Shown here piece by piece: positions 6,035 through 7,105 of a DNA stretch of 7,105 bases. The translations under genes were made by a program, and so were the position numbers. Within the stretch, counting starts at the first letter, position 1, and each line of letters begins with the position of its first letter. The stretch lies in assembly GCA_964583165.1 (NCBI GenBank), contig CAZOVK010000097.1, positions 1-7,105 of the forward strand. The letters run 5' to 3'. This DNA is from CAZOVK01 sp964583165. GTDB taxonomy: Bacteria > Bacillota > Clostridia > Lachnospirales > WRAX01. The notes below the pieces were generated by a model. It searched no databases. It was not told the origin of the DNA and saw nothing but the letters and a program-made list of their open reading frames with translations.

Positions 6035-7105
6035 TTGGGATATGTAATACGCGGCAGGATAATAGACGCAATCTCGAACGAGCCTATAGAAAACGGCATT
6101 ATCATAACAGATGGCGAGCGTATCAGTTATGTGGGCACAGCAGAGGGAGCAACGATACCCGACGACGCAGAAAATATCGACATTCCGAACGCAACCATCA
6201 TGCCCGGCTTCATAGATTGCCACGCGCACCTACTGGGCACAGGACCTGAACGCGCACACCACCTGACAACCCCGCGTGAATACTTGCTGTTAAACGCCGC
6301 ACATGAAATTGGGATTTTGTTGGATGCGGGGTTTACGGGGCTTAGGGATATGAGTTCGTTTGGTGTTCACTTACGTGACGCGATTGACCGCGGGGTACTT
6401 AGGGGTTCACGGATTTTCCCGGGTGGGCGAGTGTTAAGCCCTACGGGCGGTCATGTGGACGTTGAACCATGGATGCCACGTGAGTACATGCAGGAACACA
6501 GCCATATGGCGTATCTGGCTGATGGTGTTGAAGGCTGTTTATCGGCCGTGCGCGCACAATTCCGCGAAGGGGCGCGATTCATTAAGATTTGCGCAACAGG
6601 TGGTGTGTCTTCACCCATGGACGAGTTGGACGATGTTCAATACTCAGACGAAGAAATCACGACTATTGTGGCAGAAGCCAACCGCCACGGTACATACGTA
6701 GCCGCCCATTGCACAGGCACGGCGGGAACGAAACAAGTCTTGAAATTGGGCGTTTCTTGTATCGAACACGGCGTTATGCTGGATGAAGAATGCGTTGACA
6801 TCATGAAGCAGAACGATTGCACGCTTGTCACAACCTTAGCCGTTTCATTCGGAGTGGCGAAAATCCCGAATCTGCCCGATTGGATGAAAAAGAAAGCCGC
6901 TCTTTGCGCTGACGCAAACCGACGTTCAATCGATATGGTCAGACGAGCAGGCATCAGAGTTGCCCTCGGTACGGACTTCTCAAATACGCCGACATCACCA
7001 TATGCCACGAACGGGCGCGAGTTTGAAGCCATTGTCGAATCGGGTTATACGCAACTTGAAGCCATAAAAATCGGCACAATCAACGTAGCCTACCTCATGA
7101 AATCA
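6035..7105 (+). CDS. Metal-dependent amidohydrolase, imidazolonepropionase/prolidase-like (partial, 3' end outside window)
   Basis: The 357 visible residues form the N-terminal beta segment and most of a TIM-barrel hydrolase; the family is usually about 400 residues, so roughly 40-60 are missing. Metal ligands expected for a two-metal site are all present: H63 and H65 in FIDCHAHL, K184 in FIKICATGG (normally carboxylated and bridging the metals), H225 in AAHCTG, H245 in IEHG and the catalytic D314 in LGTDF. SPTGGH (135-140) is also conserved in this group. Relatives in COG1228 cleave amide bonds, including imidazolonepropionate and Xaa-Pro or Xaa-Arg dipeptides or N-acyl amino acids. The absence of other histidine-degradation genes here argues against HutI, and the motif set fits the dipeptidase-like branch better. 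It probably acts in the cytoplasm, since no signal peptide is seen. Translation is predicted from TTG (6035). It is divergent from potA, and the substrate is unknown. Confidence 0.88.
   Translation, partial: MGYVIRGRIIDAISNEPIENGIIITDGERISYVGTAEGATIPDDAENIDIPNATIMPGFIDCHAHLLGTGPERAHHLTTPREYLLLNAAHEIGILLDAGFTGLRDMSSFGVHLRDAIDRGVLRGSRIFPGGRVLSPTGGHVDVEPWMPREYMQEHSHMAYLADGVEGCLSAVRAQFREGARFIKICATGGVSSPMDELDDVQYSDEEITTIVAEANRHGTYVAAHCTGTAGTKQVLKLGVSCIEHGVMLDEECVDIMKQNDCTLVTTLAVSFGVAKIPNLPDWMKKKAALCADANRRSIDMVRRAGIRVALGTDFSNTPTSPYATNGREFEAIVESGYTQLEAIKIGTINVAYLMKS

Noticed and set aside
6035..7105. Assigning the amidohydrolase as HutI (imidazolonepropionase)
   Set aside because: The fold matches, but the carboxylated-lysine type motif FIKICATGG and SPTGGH fit the two-metal dipeptidase-like branch, and no histidine-degradation genes are nearby in the window.

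Overview
The window reads like ordinary chromosomal DNA of a Gram-positive anaerobe, most likely a member of the Bacillota (class Clostridia). The grounds are consensus housekeeping promoters with 17-bp spacers, strong AGGAGG-type ribosome binding sites, tightly overlapping genes, an intrinsic terminator with a clean T tract, and protein sequences typical of clostridial relatives. The genus cannot be fixed from the sequence. No RNA gene, insertion sequence, phage gene or CRISPR array is visible, and no stretch longer than about 160 bp lacks a gene.

There are three transcription units. (1) Positions 1 to about 2044, minus strand: a MarR-family repressor gene followed, with a 4-bp overlap, by a heterodimer-type ABC exporter subunit that runs off the left edge before its ATPase domain. 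A TTGACA/TACACT promoter carrying short palindromes lies upstream. (2) Positions 2059 to about 5933, minus strand: a complete potABCD polyamine-type ABC importer operon (ATPase, two permeases, lipoprotein binding protein). It starts at a TTGACG/TAAAAT promoter and ends at a strong hairpin terminator. (3) From position 5947 to the right edge, plus strand: a metal-dependent amidohydrolase of the imidazolonepropionase/prolidase-like group, with its own TTGACA/TAGAAT promoter. It is cut off by the window edge just short of its C-terminal end.

Functionally, the MarR/exporter pair looks like a self-regulated drug or toxic-compound efflux unit. The pot operon should take up spermidine or putrescine, or a related cationic ligand. 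The amidohydrolase is divergent from potA: the two promoters sit back to back with their -35 boxes 13 bp apart and share a short repeated motif. Joint control of polyamine uptake and an amide- or peptide-cleaving enzyme is therefore possible, but it is inferred from layout alone. I do not see a clearly novel system. The most useful leads are this divergent control region, changes in the binding-protein ligand pocket, and the large extracellular domain of the exporter.
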